This document shows positions 45,730 to 58,848 of a stretch of 64,000 nucleotides of DNA, one piece after another. A model generated the notes under the pieces. The model was given only the letters and a program-made list of their open reading frames with translations. It did no database searches and had not been told where the DNA came from. Source of the stretch: Sipunculus nudus (lineage: Eukaryota > Annelida > Sipuncula > Golfingiida > Sipunculidae); the NCBI GenBank assembly GCA_026874595.1, contig CM049313.1, forward strand, positions 71,354,659-71,418,658, given 5' to 3'. How positions within the stretch are numbered: position 1 is the first letter of the stretch; every line of letters starts with the position of its first letter. The position numbers and the translations under genes were made by a program.

Positions 45730-48560
45730 GCTGACGACTTCTCCAAAGAACCAACCCATTATGATGACTATCCCCTTTACAATCTTCGTACACGACCAAC
45801 CTATTATGAGGACCTACCCGGAGCACGATCACCCAGTTATGACGACAATCTCCGATAACGACCATCCCATTATGCCGAAAATCCCGTAACACGACCACCC
45901 AACAATGACGTCAGTCCCCTAACACGACCAATCCATTAAGACGACAGTCCCCTTACACGATCACCGCATTAGGACGACATTCCCCTATCACAACCACCCC
46001 TTTATGACGGCATTCCCTTAACCCATTATGACGACAGTCCCCATACAGGACCATCGCATTATGACGACATTCCCCTAACACGACCACATCATACTAACGA
46101 GAGTCCCCTAACACCAATCCTTTTTGACGACAGTCCCCTTACACGATCATCGCATTAGGACGACATTCCCCTATCACGACCACCCCATTATGACGGCAAT
46201 CCCGTTACACGACCACCCTATAATTACGAGAGTCCCCTTACACGACCAACCTGTTATGACGAGAGTTCCCTTACACGACCACCGCATTATGACGACATTC
46301 CCCCAACACGACCACATCATACTGACGAGAGTCCCCTAACACGACCAATCCATTATGAAGACATTCCCCTAACACGACCACCCCATTATGACAAAAATCC
46401 CATGACACGACCAACCCATAATGACGACAGTCCCTTAACACGACCACATCATACTGACGAGAGTCCCCTAACACGACCAATCCATTATGAAGACATTCCC
46501 CTAACACGACCACCCCATTATGACAAAAATCCCATGACACGACCAACCCATAATGACGACAGTCCCCTAACACGACCAACCCATTATGACGACATTCCCT
46601 TAACACGACCATCCAATTATGACAAAACTTACATAACACGACCACCCCATTATGATAACAATCCCGTAAAACGACCACCTAATAACGACGAGAGTCCCCT
46701 TACACGACCATCGCATGATGAACACAATCCCTTGTACAATCACTCGATGATGACAACGATTCCCTGTACCACCACCCCATTATTACGATTCCTCTCATAC
46801 GACACCCCATGATAACAACAATCCCTAATACAACCAACCCCTTATGACGAGTCCCCTTACACGACTACCCCATAATGACAACAAAACCTTATACAACCAC
46901 CCCATTATAACAACAATCTCTTATACATCCCCCCATAATGACAACATTCTCTTATCCAACCAACCCATTATGACAACAATACCTTATACACCACATCATG
47001 ATGACAACAACCCCTGATACAACAACCCCATTATGGCGAGTCTCCTCACACGACCACCCTATTACGAACACCCCAACACAACAACCCTATTATGAAGAGT
47101 TCCCTGACGCGACCACCCCATTATGACAACAATCTCTTATACAACCACATCATCATGACAACAAACCCTTATACAACTACCCCATTATGACAACAATCCC
47201 TTAAAAGACCAACCCATCATACGAATCCCCTAACACAACCACCCCACTATGACGACAGTAACTTAACACGACCACCCCACTATGACGACAGTAACCCAAC
47301 ACGACCACCCCATTATGACTAAAGTGCCAAAACGCGACAACCCTGTTATAACGACAGTCCCCTTAAACAATCCCTTATACAACCAACCCATTATGACGAG
47401 TTTCCTTACCAGACCACCCCATTATGACAAAAAACGCTAATATAATCTCCCCATTTGACGAGTCCCCTAACACGACTACCCCATGATGACAAAACCCCCT
47501 AATAAAACCAACCCATCATGACAAAATCCTTTAAACAACCACGTACCCATTGTGACGAGTCCGCTCATACGGCTAACCCATGATAACAACAATCCCTAAT
47601 ACAACCACCCCATTTTGACGAGTCCCCTAACACGAATACCACATGATGACAATAATTCCTGATAAAACAAACACCCTTATGACGAGTTCCCTAACGGGAC
47701 GACAGTAACCTAACAAGTGTCCAAACGCGACCACCCTTTTTTAACGACAGTCCCCTTAAAGAATCCCTTATACAACCAATCGAAAATGAGTTCCCTAACG
47801 GGACCTCCCCATTATGACAAAAAAACTAATAAAACCAACCAATTATGAAAACAATCTCTTATACAACTACCCCATTATGACAACAATCTCTTATACCACC
47901 ACCCCATTATGACACTAATCTCTTATACAACCACATCATGATGAGAAAAACCCTAATACAACCACCCAAATAAGCCAACAATCCCTTAAAGGACCAACCC
48001 ATTATATGAGTCCCCTTACACAACCATCCCATTATGCCGACAGTAAACTAACACGACCACCCCATTATGACAACAATTTCTTTTACAACCACCCCATAAT
48101 GACAACAATCTCTTTCACAACCACCCCATTATGACAACAATCTCTTATACAACCACCCCATTATGACACCAATCTCTTATACAACCACATCATGATGACA
48201 AAACCCCTTATAAAACCAACCCATTATGACAACAATCCTTTATACAACCACGTACCCATTATGACGAGTCCACTCATACAACCACCCCATGATAACAACA
48301 ATCCCTCATACAACCACCCCATAATGACGAGTCCCTTAACATGACTTCTCCATTATGACAACAACACCTTATACAATCACCCCATTATGACAACAATCTC
48401 TTATACAACCACCCAATTATGAGGAGAACCTTTAGGACACTACCCCATGATGACAACAATCCCTTATACAATCACCCCATTATGATAACAGTCCCTTATA
48501 CAACCACCCCTTAATGACAACACATTCCTTACACGACCATCCCATTATGACGCCCATCCC
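45730..48560. repeat. Degenerate 32-33-bp minisatellite
   Basis: Unit about CACGACCACCCCATTATGAC + GACAGTCCCCTAA (33 bases) in the left part. It shifts to a 32-base TACAACCACCCCATTATGAC + AACAATCTCTTA form on the right. Roughly 85 copies, much more diverged than the 39.7-kb satellite. Spurious frames with an RPTHYDDSPLT-type repeat arise because 33 is divisible by three. Confidence 0.9.
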
Positions 48561-48719
48561 AAAAATAAAAACGACCATCCGGCTTTCAGGCCACAAAGAC
48601 TAACCCCCGTGAACGTTCATGTGGAGGTAGTTATATTCCTAAAACTGTGAGTGGGCAAGGAAAACCAATGGTTCATTACGGAGCGTAATAAATAGAGATA
48701 ATGGTGACAAAAAAGGCCT

Positions 48720-48858
48720 GTTGCTCACGTGTGTGGAAATTCCTATATAAACGATAGTGACGTTATCAGTGCGCACAGTTTTAAGCACACAACAAGCTTC
48801 TTGTGTGCTTAACTGTTAATGAGCAGTGTTAAAAATTAATATGCCGAGCAAGGTAAGT
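48720..48858 (+). promoter_or_regulatory. Promoter and short start exon (MPSK), related architecture
   Basis: CACGTG at 48726-48731, TATATAA at 48744-48750, a TCAGT initiator-like site near 48766, then ATG 48841 with ATGCCGAGCAAG and a consensus GTAAGT donor in phase 0. The E-box to ATG distance is 115 bases, like the MGN modules, and GCGCACAGTT is shared with the 36.1-kb module. It could serve copy 2 as a distant alternative start or be a relic of another gene. Confidence 0.4.
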
Positions 48859-49170
48859 ACTGTTTTACTTGCTATATATATATATTCATTCAATATTAAC
48901 ACACTCCGCATTCGTGTAGGATTTCCATGTAAACGGCAAAATCGATCATATGTGATGGGTACAATTTTTGTTAGCAGACTGATTACCACCAAGTTCTATG
49001 GAAAACTTTGTATCGTTTCTTTGCGCTGCACATTAACTTAACCCGTGCTTGTTTTTATACAGAAATTGTTCTCCTGTCAGGAATAGGATTTAGTTAGTAA
49101 TGTGTAGTCTGCTTTCGTATAATGGTCAAAGAGCGATTTTAGATATAAGGACAGCAGCATCTCTCTGTCT

Positions 49171-49220
<50 letters not shown>

Positions 49221-49229
49221 CACACATAT

Positions 49230-52200
49230 ATATATAAATATAATAAACAATGGTGCACACTGTACTCTGTTATGGTATCATGATCGGCTAGCAACACTTT
49301 TTCAACCCTCTCCAAGAAAATGTAAATAAATTATTAAATTTGCAGACCTAACAATAGAAATCATACATCATTTTTAAAGCTAAGAAAATATTGTGTCTTT
49401 CAGTATGCGTTGGTGAGAATACCTGAGGAAGAAAATCATTTGAATTTTAAAAATTGAAAAAAAAAATCATATAAAGATACCTTAAAGTTCAGGATTAACC
49501 GGTATCGGTTCGTTTGATAGAGCTCACAAGAACATAAGAGAATTGACGATTGCTTTAGATTTTTTTTCATTCTTGATCTTATTTAATTTTAATGGAATCA
49601 CCTACAATTTTTTTATAAATCATGCAATATTTAGGTCAAACTCGGTGTCGTTTTACTTTCCTGTGACTGGACTTCAAACGGGAACCTTCACTTTCGAAAT
49701 CCCAAATCATACAGGTGCTTCCTCCTACCCCCTCACACTTGCATTTTGCCCTTTATTATATGTATATTTTTTACACCTACATGCCTATATGTAAACTTGT
49801 GCATACCTTATTAATGCATGGCGCTAGACATTGCTGAGACTTGAACATTTATTACAGGAAATCATGACTTTAGGTCACTTGCCAAGTAGCTATCCAAACA
49901 AGTACTTAATCAAACAACAAATTACGTGAACCTAAATGATACGGGAAATCTGTGCACTGTGTTTATAATGGTTGTTACAACAGGTGTGGAATTATTTATT
50001 ATACCCCTTACAATATCACGCACGCCGTTATGCATTAGGATATAAATAACCGATACGTAAGCTTATATAGCAATATGCAATATAACAGAAGATATTTCCA
50101 TATTGAGTAACTCATATAGCGTTATTAAACACGGAGCAGGCGTATTTAGTGCATGTATGAGGATTTGGTTAGATCGGCACGTAATGGCATATCTAATATA
50201 TTGAAAGGCGTTCATATATTACTCAGCCCATACCTAGTGGCCCATTCCAATACTTTATAAGTGTTAACTTAAGGTAATCCATTGAACCTTTCATTGTTAT
50301 AAGCCAGAAAAGGACATGCCAAGAAGCAAAAAGCTGGGGCGCCCGCCAAGGTAATCCTCGTACGACGGGTGTTTTTGGGTATTCCGTGTGGTTGACGTAC
50401 GGCAATCGTGCTTTTTTTCGCAGGTGGCAGATACACTCGCGAATGGTGGCCTTGGGACACCGGATGGCCTCTGGCCACCAACCCGCCGTGCACCCTTCTT
50501 GATCTGTTTTCTTCCGCCAATATCATAAACAGTTCCATGAAAGAACATCAAATTCAGACTAAAATATTTTGTTAGTTTACTTCTTTCATTCAAGAACACC
50601 TCAGGTAAATCATGGTGGCCCAGGAATACAGTATTGGTACGATGCTGTGCACAAGGGCTTGTCACAGAAGACTGATTAAATAATATCCCGGAATTTTGAT
50701 CCACAATCCACCAAGAATAAGCGATACAACCGATTGTGACAAATACAGCTCTTTGGCTACGTAGTAACAACACTCAATGAACTGTATATGTAATTTTGGG
50801 TTGTATCACTTATTCCTGGGTTTTGTGGCTCAAATTCCGGGATATTAATTTTTTTTTCAGCTTCTGTGACAAGCACCTGTGATGCTGTGTGTCCTCGTGG
50901 CCACCACAGGTATAATTCTGTATACCCCTGGTGGCCTAAGGACACCACATGTATAATGTTGTGTATCCTGCTGGCCTATCTGCGGAAGGAAACAGATCGA
51001 GAAGGGCGCACCTTTTTTCAAAGGCCGCGAGGACTCCGCAACTATTATAAACCAGAAAAGGACAAGCTAAGAAACAAAGGCTATGGCGCCCGCCAGGTAT
51101 TCCTGCAGTCCCCCCCCCCCCCCCAAAAGTACGTTAAAATATAAACACATTTTACGAAGACATCTGGCGACAAGTCACACGAACCAGAGTTTTGCAATGG
51201 CATTTTGTAATCTGCTGACATTTTATATTCCTCACATATGCAACCAACAACCTTCAGTTACATGGTGTTACATGGTATTGGCGCATATTCGGTCTATACG
51301 AACAGTTTGTAGATAAAAAGGGTCATGCATTAAATATAATGCTTATAATGCCTGTAACCGAGGCATTATAAGAATCCTAGCAGGAATTACCTAAAGTTCA
51401 TAATTGTGTTGGCAAGGTAAGCCACACCTTACATAAATGCTGCAGACAAGCAAATTATATATATAATTTGGGCCCCAGTGTTCATTTGAATGGGTATGGC
51501 AAAATAAGAAATACACTGAGTAATGACAATTAAGGGCAAAACTCGTTGGATTATCTTTGCTCTCCCGAGCTGTGTGTCATTTGAATGACATCGTAAAAAT
51601 TATTAAACTTAACGTTATTTAACGTTACAGTTTAGTAAACGTTACATTAACAGAGTGGATCTATGCGCAAGCTTTATAATCGGTCCAGAAAGAGTCTTTT
51701 ATAAATAAAATCAACATGACAACACGGGCAATCCCCATGTTTGGACACAGAGCCAGGAAAAGTATTAATTCTACATATCACTTATACTAATTTAAACCAA
51801 CAGGAACTTTTTTTTGATTATCTGACTATTTAAAAATAAACACGTCATGGCATTATAATAAAATTATTATTTGAAAGGTACACCGTTTTTGTACACTTCG
51901 GAAGCTTTTAATGAAAAGCTCAGATTTTTACTTACAATAATAACCGGTATTAGTCATAACAACCAATTGATGCGCAACTCACTTCTTGAGATTTTCAGGT
52001 TATGTAATTTCCACAAAACTGAACTTTAGTAAACCCCTTTTGGTTTAAACATCCGTTTTTTTCTCATGCTTTTAGGAAATAAACCACATTCTTCCGACAG
52101 TACTGACCAGGCAAAGAGTGCGCGGTGACAATACTTGCGAGAAATAGTACTTTTGGTAGCATATATATTGTTGTGTGTTAGCTTAGTGCGCCCGCCAAGT

Positions 52201-53139
52201 CAATATGTGCCACACCCTTGTGATATGCTGATCATAACATCACGACTTTCAACACGTTTTTCTAATTGGGTTTGACGTAGTCTGATGTAATATTTTATGT
52301 CTAGAGAGTTTTAATCCTTCTCCTGAATCACAGTACTTTTGAAGTAAGCTATGGAATTTTTTTTTCTAAATGAGCTTATGAATGGCAACTATTTATATTT
52401 CAATCTAAACAACCTCAATCGTGTTGATACAAAAATATCTACGTCATTTTTTAAACGTCCATGTAGCTAGAATTGTATATTACTACTTTTGAAGTAAGAC
52501 ATAGAATGTTTATTTTGCCTTAATGACTATATGAATGACACTGTTTATTTTTCCAATTTTTCAATCTCAATAAAAAACCTCAACACTCTTTATACCTTCG
52601 TATAGCGATTTTTATTGTTTTATTGAATTGTAAGGACAGAATACTCTACGAGGACCCTTTGGGGTTTTAGTAGGTGTAGAAGATATAGGCGTTTCGGGGA
52701 ACTTGTGTAAGATAAGGAACAGAACTGCGCCCACAGGCACTTTCATATCAATTATTGTTATATCTTGAACTGCCTCTCCGACGCTCGTCATTGCCATTAA
52801 GATTAGACTGAACTGGTGGAGCTACCGCCAGTGATATAACCTCTCGCTGAGTAAGTTACAGCTACCCTTATATTGGATCAAATATGAAATACACCGTATA
52901 TCATTTCTGATCATACTTCACCAAATTCGAAACTAGCCTGCATTTGTTATGAGAATTCATCACCAATTTGGTTATATTTGCATATGCAGGTAACAAACGT
53001 TTCCTCTCGTCTTAAAATGGTTCAAGGATTTTGAAGTAGGCCGATTCTATATTATATCAATGTGAATAAATATGTGTTCCCCCCCCCCCCCCCCCTTCCA
53101 TAAATCCTGGCGACGTCCTTGGTGACGAAGGGTAATTAG
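49230..53139. other. Intergenic or far-upstream region of copy 2, no supported gene
   Basis: Apart from the composite repeat at 50290-51105 it holds AT-rich sequence and poly-C runs (about 51112-51124 and 53081-53095). If the MPSK start at 48841 is used, this would be intron 1. Confidence 0.5.
50290..51105. repeat. Composite direct/inverted repeat region
   Basis: AAGCCAGAAAAGGACA..GGCGCCCGCCA at about 50304-50350 recurs in the same direction at 51048-51100. Between them GCACCCTTCTTGATCTGTTT (about 50489) is mirrored by AAACAGATCGAGAAGGGCGC (about 50990). Probably a degenerate transposable element; no confident gene. Confidence 0.4.
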
Positions 53140-53470
53140 CAACTAAGAATTGTGGGTTAAAGTAACGGATATTGAGGCCCATTGTGCGCGACTAATATTT
53201 TACCTATTCATCTTTAACAAATACAATTAATTACACCTTGCAGGTCAATTGTCGATTGGGATTAATTACATTAAAGCAGATCCGCTCAGTGCGGGCAGGG
53301 CCAAAACCCCTTTAGTTTATAGTTACCGAATCCCGTCTGTCACGTGGCTGACAGGCAGGAGAAGTTGTCGCGAGAACTGACCGACGAAACACATTTTCGC
53401 TAGTTGAATATATTTATTGTTAAAAGTGTCATATACTTCAAGAATTTCAGGCATGGGAATCCATTCATCA
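53140..53470 (+). promoter_or_regulatory. Promoter/first-exon module, decayed copy
   Basis: Same order as 54716-55130: shared TAACGGATATTGA-type sequence, CACGTG at 53341-53346, GACGAAACACATTTTCGCT, then ATGGGAA at 53453. The coding tail and splice donor are lost, so it cannot act as the same start exon. About 1.5 kb separates it from the intact copy. Confidence 0.55.
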
Positions 53471-53837
53471 AATTTTACCAAAAGTTGAAAACTAGTTTAA
53501 ATAAACTGTGTAGCTAGATATTAAAGAATACCTGTTTTAACCTGATGGATAAATCTGGAGCATACAGAGGCGTCAATTCCTCTTCCACAATGGATAGGAA
53601 ATATTTTACTCTTTATATGCACATGTCAAAGAAATTCGTGTTAAGTGTTGGGCCGCTTATACATTAGTGTTTGGGTATATTTTATACTTTAATAAAATAA
53701 CTTGCTATTCGGCTCTGCCAAAGCAATTTTGTTAAAATTCATCTTTATATAATTTGAGGACTTGAAACACGCCGCATTCATGTTCTATTCATCCATCATG
53801 GGAAATGACATTCTTGATTAGGCCAAAGAAAAAAAAG

Positions 53838-54112
53838 TATGCATCTCAGGCACTTTTTTCAGAAATCAGTGCGGTCGGGTGATATTTAATTTTGACCTTT
53901 TTTGTATGTTTCGATAAAAATGCCATATGATCAGGGAAAAAAGCCTGAAAACAACATAATTTTAAGGGTAAACAGGTAAAAGCACCACATAACAAAGGAA
54001 ATCTTATAAAAATTGTGTTATTTTAACTTCTCATATGACGAAAATCAAAATAAAAATTTTTGATGCGGGGGTTAAAATTTTAATTGACGCGGGCGGTGCC
54101 TAAGAACCATAC
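53838..54112 (+). mobile_element. MITE family A, fullest copy
   Basis: CATCTCAGGCAC at the left and GGTGCCTAAGAACCATAC at the right, with the whole interior present. About 275 bases, non-coding. It lies between two promoter modules. Confidence 0.7.
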
Positions 54113-54715
54113 CCATTATTTTTTTTGGCCTTTCATGGAAACAATAGTTTTTATGACAGTTGCGTCCATATAGTCTAAACTGATATTGACATGGACAATA
54201 GAGTTTGTGTAAAACAGCAACCCACGCTTCATCTTCTGAGAGAAGTTGCAGTCATGCAAGGTCACGTGCTAATACGCTATAAATAACCACAATAATTTAA
54301 AACCAGTGACCTTTCCTATCAGGTATTTTATCTCCTGGAGTCTTGATCAATCCATGAGAACTAATCAACGATACCGGTTGTTGCATCTCAGATCATATAC
54401 TCATGATGCCGCTGTGAAGGTACCCATTAAACAGAGAGATAAAGATCACAGGAACAAGTCAAATGTCACAAAGAATTCATTAATTAATGCATCTAGCAGC
54501 ATATCATCAACTCTTATTAGCAAGCGTGCAGCATCCAGGTTTTCTATTGAGCCAGTTTCCCTGCTTGATTCTCGATACGCGTAGATTCTGATAGATTTTT
54601 CGAGATAGCCCCCTTAGCGAATTAATGTCAAAGTTCTGAAGATTTATAGACTCCCCTTGGAACATTCATATATCTGAAACGTAAACAGGAAAATTTTTTC
54701 ATTGAGAGTGACAAA

Positions 54716-55400
54716 TTTTGATTTTAAAGTTTTAGTAGAAAACGACCTCTGACGAAAGGGTGATCCGCTTCAAAGAAAGGTGGATTAAAGTAACGGATAT
54801 TGACGCCCATTGTGTCATTTCTATTATTTTACCTATTCATCTATAGCATATACAATTAATTATACCCTTCAGGTCAATCGTCGCATGGGATTAATTTCAT
54901 TATAGCTGATCCGCTCAGTGCAGGCAGGGCCAAAATTCCTTCTAGTCTATGGTTACCCAATTCCGTTTGTCACGTGACTCACAGGCTGGAGAGGTGGTCG
55001 CGAGAACAGACTGACGAAACACATTTTCGCTATTCGTATATATTTACTGTAAAAAAGTTTCGTATATTTCAAGGAATTCAGGCATGGGAAACACAGTGCA
55101 TCCGCAGTGCAAGGTAATGACTAAGAGTTCTGTGTTTTTGGCTTTATGCCAGCCAACATAGGCTACCCAGGTTGCCAAAATCTAAGTAAATACTGGGTTG
55201 ACGCATTATTCATTTGGCTAACAGGTATGTAGATGTGTAAACATGTGTCTTTTTGTACATAAACTGCAGTTGTTATCAAGTCACCTGATTCTCAGCGAGA
55301 AGTTAGAAAACTCTAATGAGTCTAAGAAATAATTAAGAAAACATGAATGAAAGGACGGTAAATTATGGAAAACATACCATGAAGAGGACATGCATAAGGA
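54716..55400 (+). promoter_or_regulatory. Promoter/first-exon module, intact copy (copy 2 promoter)
   Basis: Aligns along its length with 38941-39700 and in part with 53140-53470. Contains CACGTG at 54971-54976, a TATATATT stretch near 55038, and the ATG at 55084 followed by a GTAATG donor. Directly upstream of copy 2 exon 2, so the likely active promoter of copy 2. Confidence 0.55.
55084..55113 (+). CDS. Copy 2 exon 1 (probable start exon)
   Basis: ATG to phase-0 donor GTAATG, encoding MGNTVHPQCK. Joining to 57788 continues GSSEEDSQQL in frame. A CACGTG E-box lies 113 bases upstream (54971-54976) and a TATATATT stretch between. Gly2 allows N-myristoylation in principle, but position 6 is His and not Ser/Thr, so this is only a possibility. 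A near-copy (39311-39339) lacks one base. Confidence 0.6.
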
Positions 55401-57450
55401 TTCAAGAAATTCATCTCTCTTTCACAGCAAACTGCTCTTAAAGCCTTTATCTGACAAAAAGGTAGACCAGTCGGGGAATGCCAGTCCTGAGGGGTAGAGC
55501 AAACTGTATGACCAACCACACTAGGTCAACGCGAGGTTTAGTGGCAGATTTTGTCATCTGTCAGCGCTTCAGCAAGATCAGATACAGAAATATACTGTAT
55601 TGTCAGGGTAGTATGGACTAAGCGCTATAATTCCCATATTATCCATAATGACATGTTTGCCAAGATGCATATCTTCTAAATTAATAATTCCATGGGTTAA
55701 AGGGTAGAAAGAATTATCGGGCATATGATTCGAGAACTGACATTGTAACTGTTCAAACGTTTCTTTTTTTTTAATTTTAGGAATTAAACATATCGAGAAT
55801 TAATCTAAATATGACGGTCAGTAAAGTAAACGTTTAATAATGTCAAAGAGACTTTGAAAGTTTTTCCGGCCGCCTGTCAGAGCTAAATTTAATATGTTTA
55901 CTTTGGTGCAATTTTGCCGTAGTAGATTTTGTATTAATAATTAATTCTGCCAACAATTACCCATGACAGAAATAACGGGAGAAGTTAAGGAATCTCTTCC
56001 GAAGACGTTCATTTTAGGAAGAGCTGATGCAAGGAAACATGTTATCTGATATAGATATTTCATACAGATATCCTGTAGTCCTTTACACAAGGAATTTTTG
56101 TGTCAAATGATATTCTTGGATTTCTTAGTGTCATATAGACATTATCAAAACTATATTTAGAGCCAAACCACTATATCTTGTACTAGGGCTGTATCAATAT
56201 ATCGATATATCGACACGAATCGATACACGACGTCGATACGATAACCCAAATGCGTTACATGCTGTATCGGTCGTATCGATGTAAAATATTTATTGCTAAC
56301 GAATAGGGATATGACTCTAAGTTTAAATATAACCTTGACGATTTATAAAGCTAAATGCACTGTATATTTGTTGCGTTGGTTTTTAAGACTTGATAAGAAA
56401 TGTTTATACGCATGCACGTCAGTACTTCCATGACAACTACTTCCATCAGAACTACAAATTAAAGCCATAAGAATTATCACAAATAGCAAATACAATGCCC
56501 ACACAAAACCGATTTTTAAATCATTAAAAATCCTTTCAATTAAAGACATCTTCAGACTTGATATATAAAAAAATTTACTATAATTACTGCCACGAAGCAC
56601 AACCAAAATATTTACAAACATTTAATTTATCAACAAGGACCATGACACACGAACATGACACAAGACATAAAGATATCCTTGTAAACTAAATCCGACTAAA
56701 TCATTGTTGACAAAATCTTCACTCATAGTCTTCAAGGTTTGATTTGCTATATTATACAACATTTTATAAATTATTTTAAAGACAAACGCCTTCAGATAAA
56801 CTGCTACATCTGTAACAAAAATTAGTCTAAGCCATAAAAAATTGTTTTAATCAATAACAAACTATAACTTCAGTAATTCAGGTGGTTAATCTTCCAAGTT
56901 TTTTTTTTTACAGATTTCCTCATTAAATCATATAGTCTCAAATATTAAGATTGTATAATCATTTAACCTCCATATTTATGTACTATTTCTCTCTCTCAAT
57001 GTTTCATGCACAGGGGGCTGTTGTGTAAGCGGATTAAAATGCTTAACAACAGTCTCCAGACATAATAAAAACAAAAATATTGACATACTTAATATATTTT
57101 GTATGGAAGCTTTACTTTTATGTCGAATAAAATATTTCTCTCTCTCTCTCTCTCTCTCGCTCTCTCTTTCTCAATGATGGATTCATATTCACATAAATAA
57201 ACAAAACTGTGTAATTACATGACGCAAAAATAAAGCCTATGATCTTTCCCATCGAATGAAATAAAAATGTTTGTGGTGTGTGTGTGGGGGGGGGGGGGGA
57301 GGGGGGGTGCAAAGGGCTAAAAAATCGAGATTTTGGTAGTTTTAATTAGATTTAGATATTTAAAATCAACTGGTCTGTTTATTTGTTTAATATCAAGCTT
57401 AAGCTGCTCAACTTGGGTGCAGAGCATACGGAATATGTGGTATATTAAAA

Positions 57451-57517
<67 letters not shown>

Positions 57518-58783
57518 TTATATATATATATATAAACATGAAACAGAGCTTTTATAAAGAAATGATATACAAAAAGAAATGAAGCGTATCGTCAATACGT
57601 ATCGGTATCGAATTAATTGTATCGCAATACGTATTGTACCGGATGAGGCGAACCGATACCCAGCCCTATCTTGAAACATTTTGTATTCAAATGAAAAATA
57701 AACCTATACTGTGGAATGTCACGCCTACTTTCAAATGAACATAATACTATATTAATGGACTAATAAGTCATGTTTCATCTCTGACAGGGTTCAAGCGAGG
57801 AAGACAGTCAGCAGTTGCTGGATTATGTGCGCCGAAATGTAATCGGGAAAGATGCCATCTTTACGGGGCCGTTTGGTGATAAGAAAGGCAAGGATATTTA
57901 CATGTTTAATTATTGATTTTGTCGTTACTGGTTTTACTGTGTCGTAACTGGTTTTACTCAGACTCGATGTCTAAACATATCATATCGAAGTCTAGACGTA
58001 TCATATCGATATCTAGACGTATCATACCCATGTTCAGACGTATCATATCGATTTCAAGACGTATTATATCGATGTCTAGACATATCACATCCATGTCCAG
58101 ACGTATCATATCGATTTCAAGAACTAATTTATCGATGTCTAGACGTATCATATCGATGGCTAGACGTATCATGTCGATGTCCAGATGTATCATATCGATT
58201 TCAAGACGTAATTTATCGTTGTCTTTACGTATCACATCCATGTCCAGACGTATCATATCGATTTCAAGACGTATTATATCGATGTCTAGACGTATTATAT
58301 TGATGTCTAGACGTATCATATCGATTGCTAGGCGTATCATGTCGATTTCAAGACGTAATCTATCGATGTCTAGACGTATCACATCCATGTCCAGACGTAT
58401 CATATCGATGTCTAGACGTATCATATCGATGACTAGACGTATCATATCAATGTCTAGAAATATTATATCGATGTCTAGACGTATCAAATCGATATCCAGA
58501 CTATCATATCGATGTCTAGACGTATTATATCGGTGTCTAAACGTATCATATTGATGTCTAGACGTATCATATCGACGTCTTCATGTATCCCCACGTCTTA
58601 CAGTATCATATCCACGTCTACAAGTATAATATTGGTGTCTTTGCGAAGTCATAAAGAAGATGCGTGATTCATTTCTCAATATCTAAGTAATATAAAGATA
58701 AACAGTACAAATCCACAAATCATGGGAATGTATTTAAAACTTTATAGGATAAGAAATGCACTCTAGAAGTCTAAATCTTGAAA

Positions 58784-58848
<65 letters not shown>

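Noticed and set aside
45578-46812. Open frames of 106-136 codons with RPTHYDDSPLT-like repeats
   Set aside because: Produced by the 33-bp minisatellite and the (CT)n tract. The pattern breaks down where the unit becomes 32 bp, and both strands are open.
39735-48560. Possible CRISPR array
   Set aside because: Repeats are contiguous without unique spacers, have periods of 72/145 and 33 bp, and lie in an intron-rich eukaryotic context with no cas genes.
50297-50773. 158-codon minus-strand frame
   Set aside because: No recognisable domain, overlaps a direct/inverted repeat composite, and two other frames are open in the same place.
57913-58554. 213-codon SRRIISM-repeat frame and its 177-codon antisense
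   Set aside because: 21-bp minisatellite within an intron bounded by good exons of copy 2; no start or splice context.
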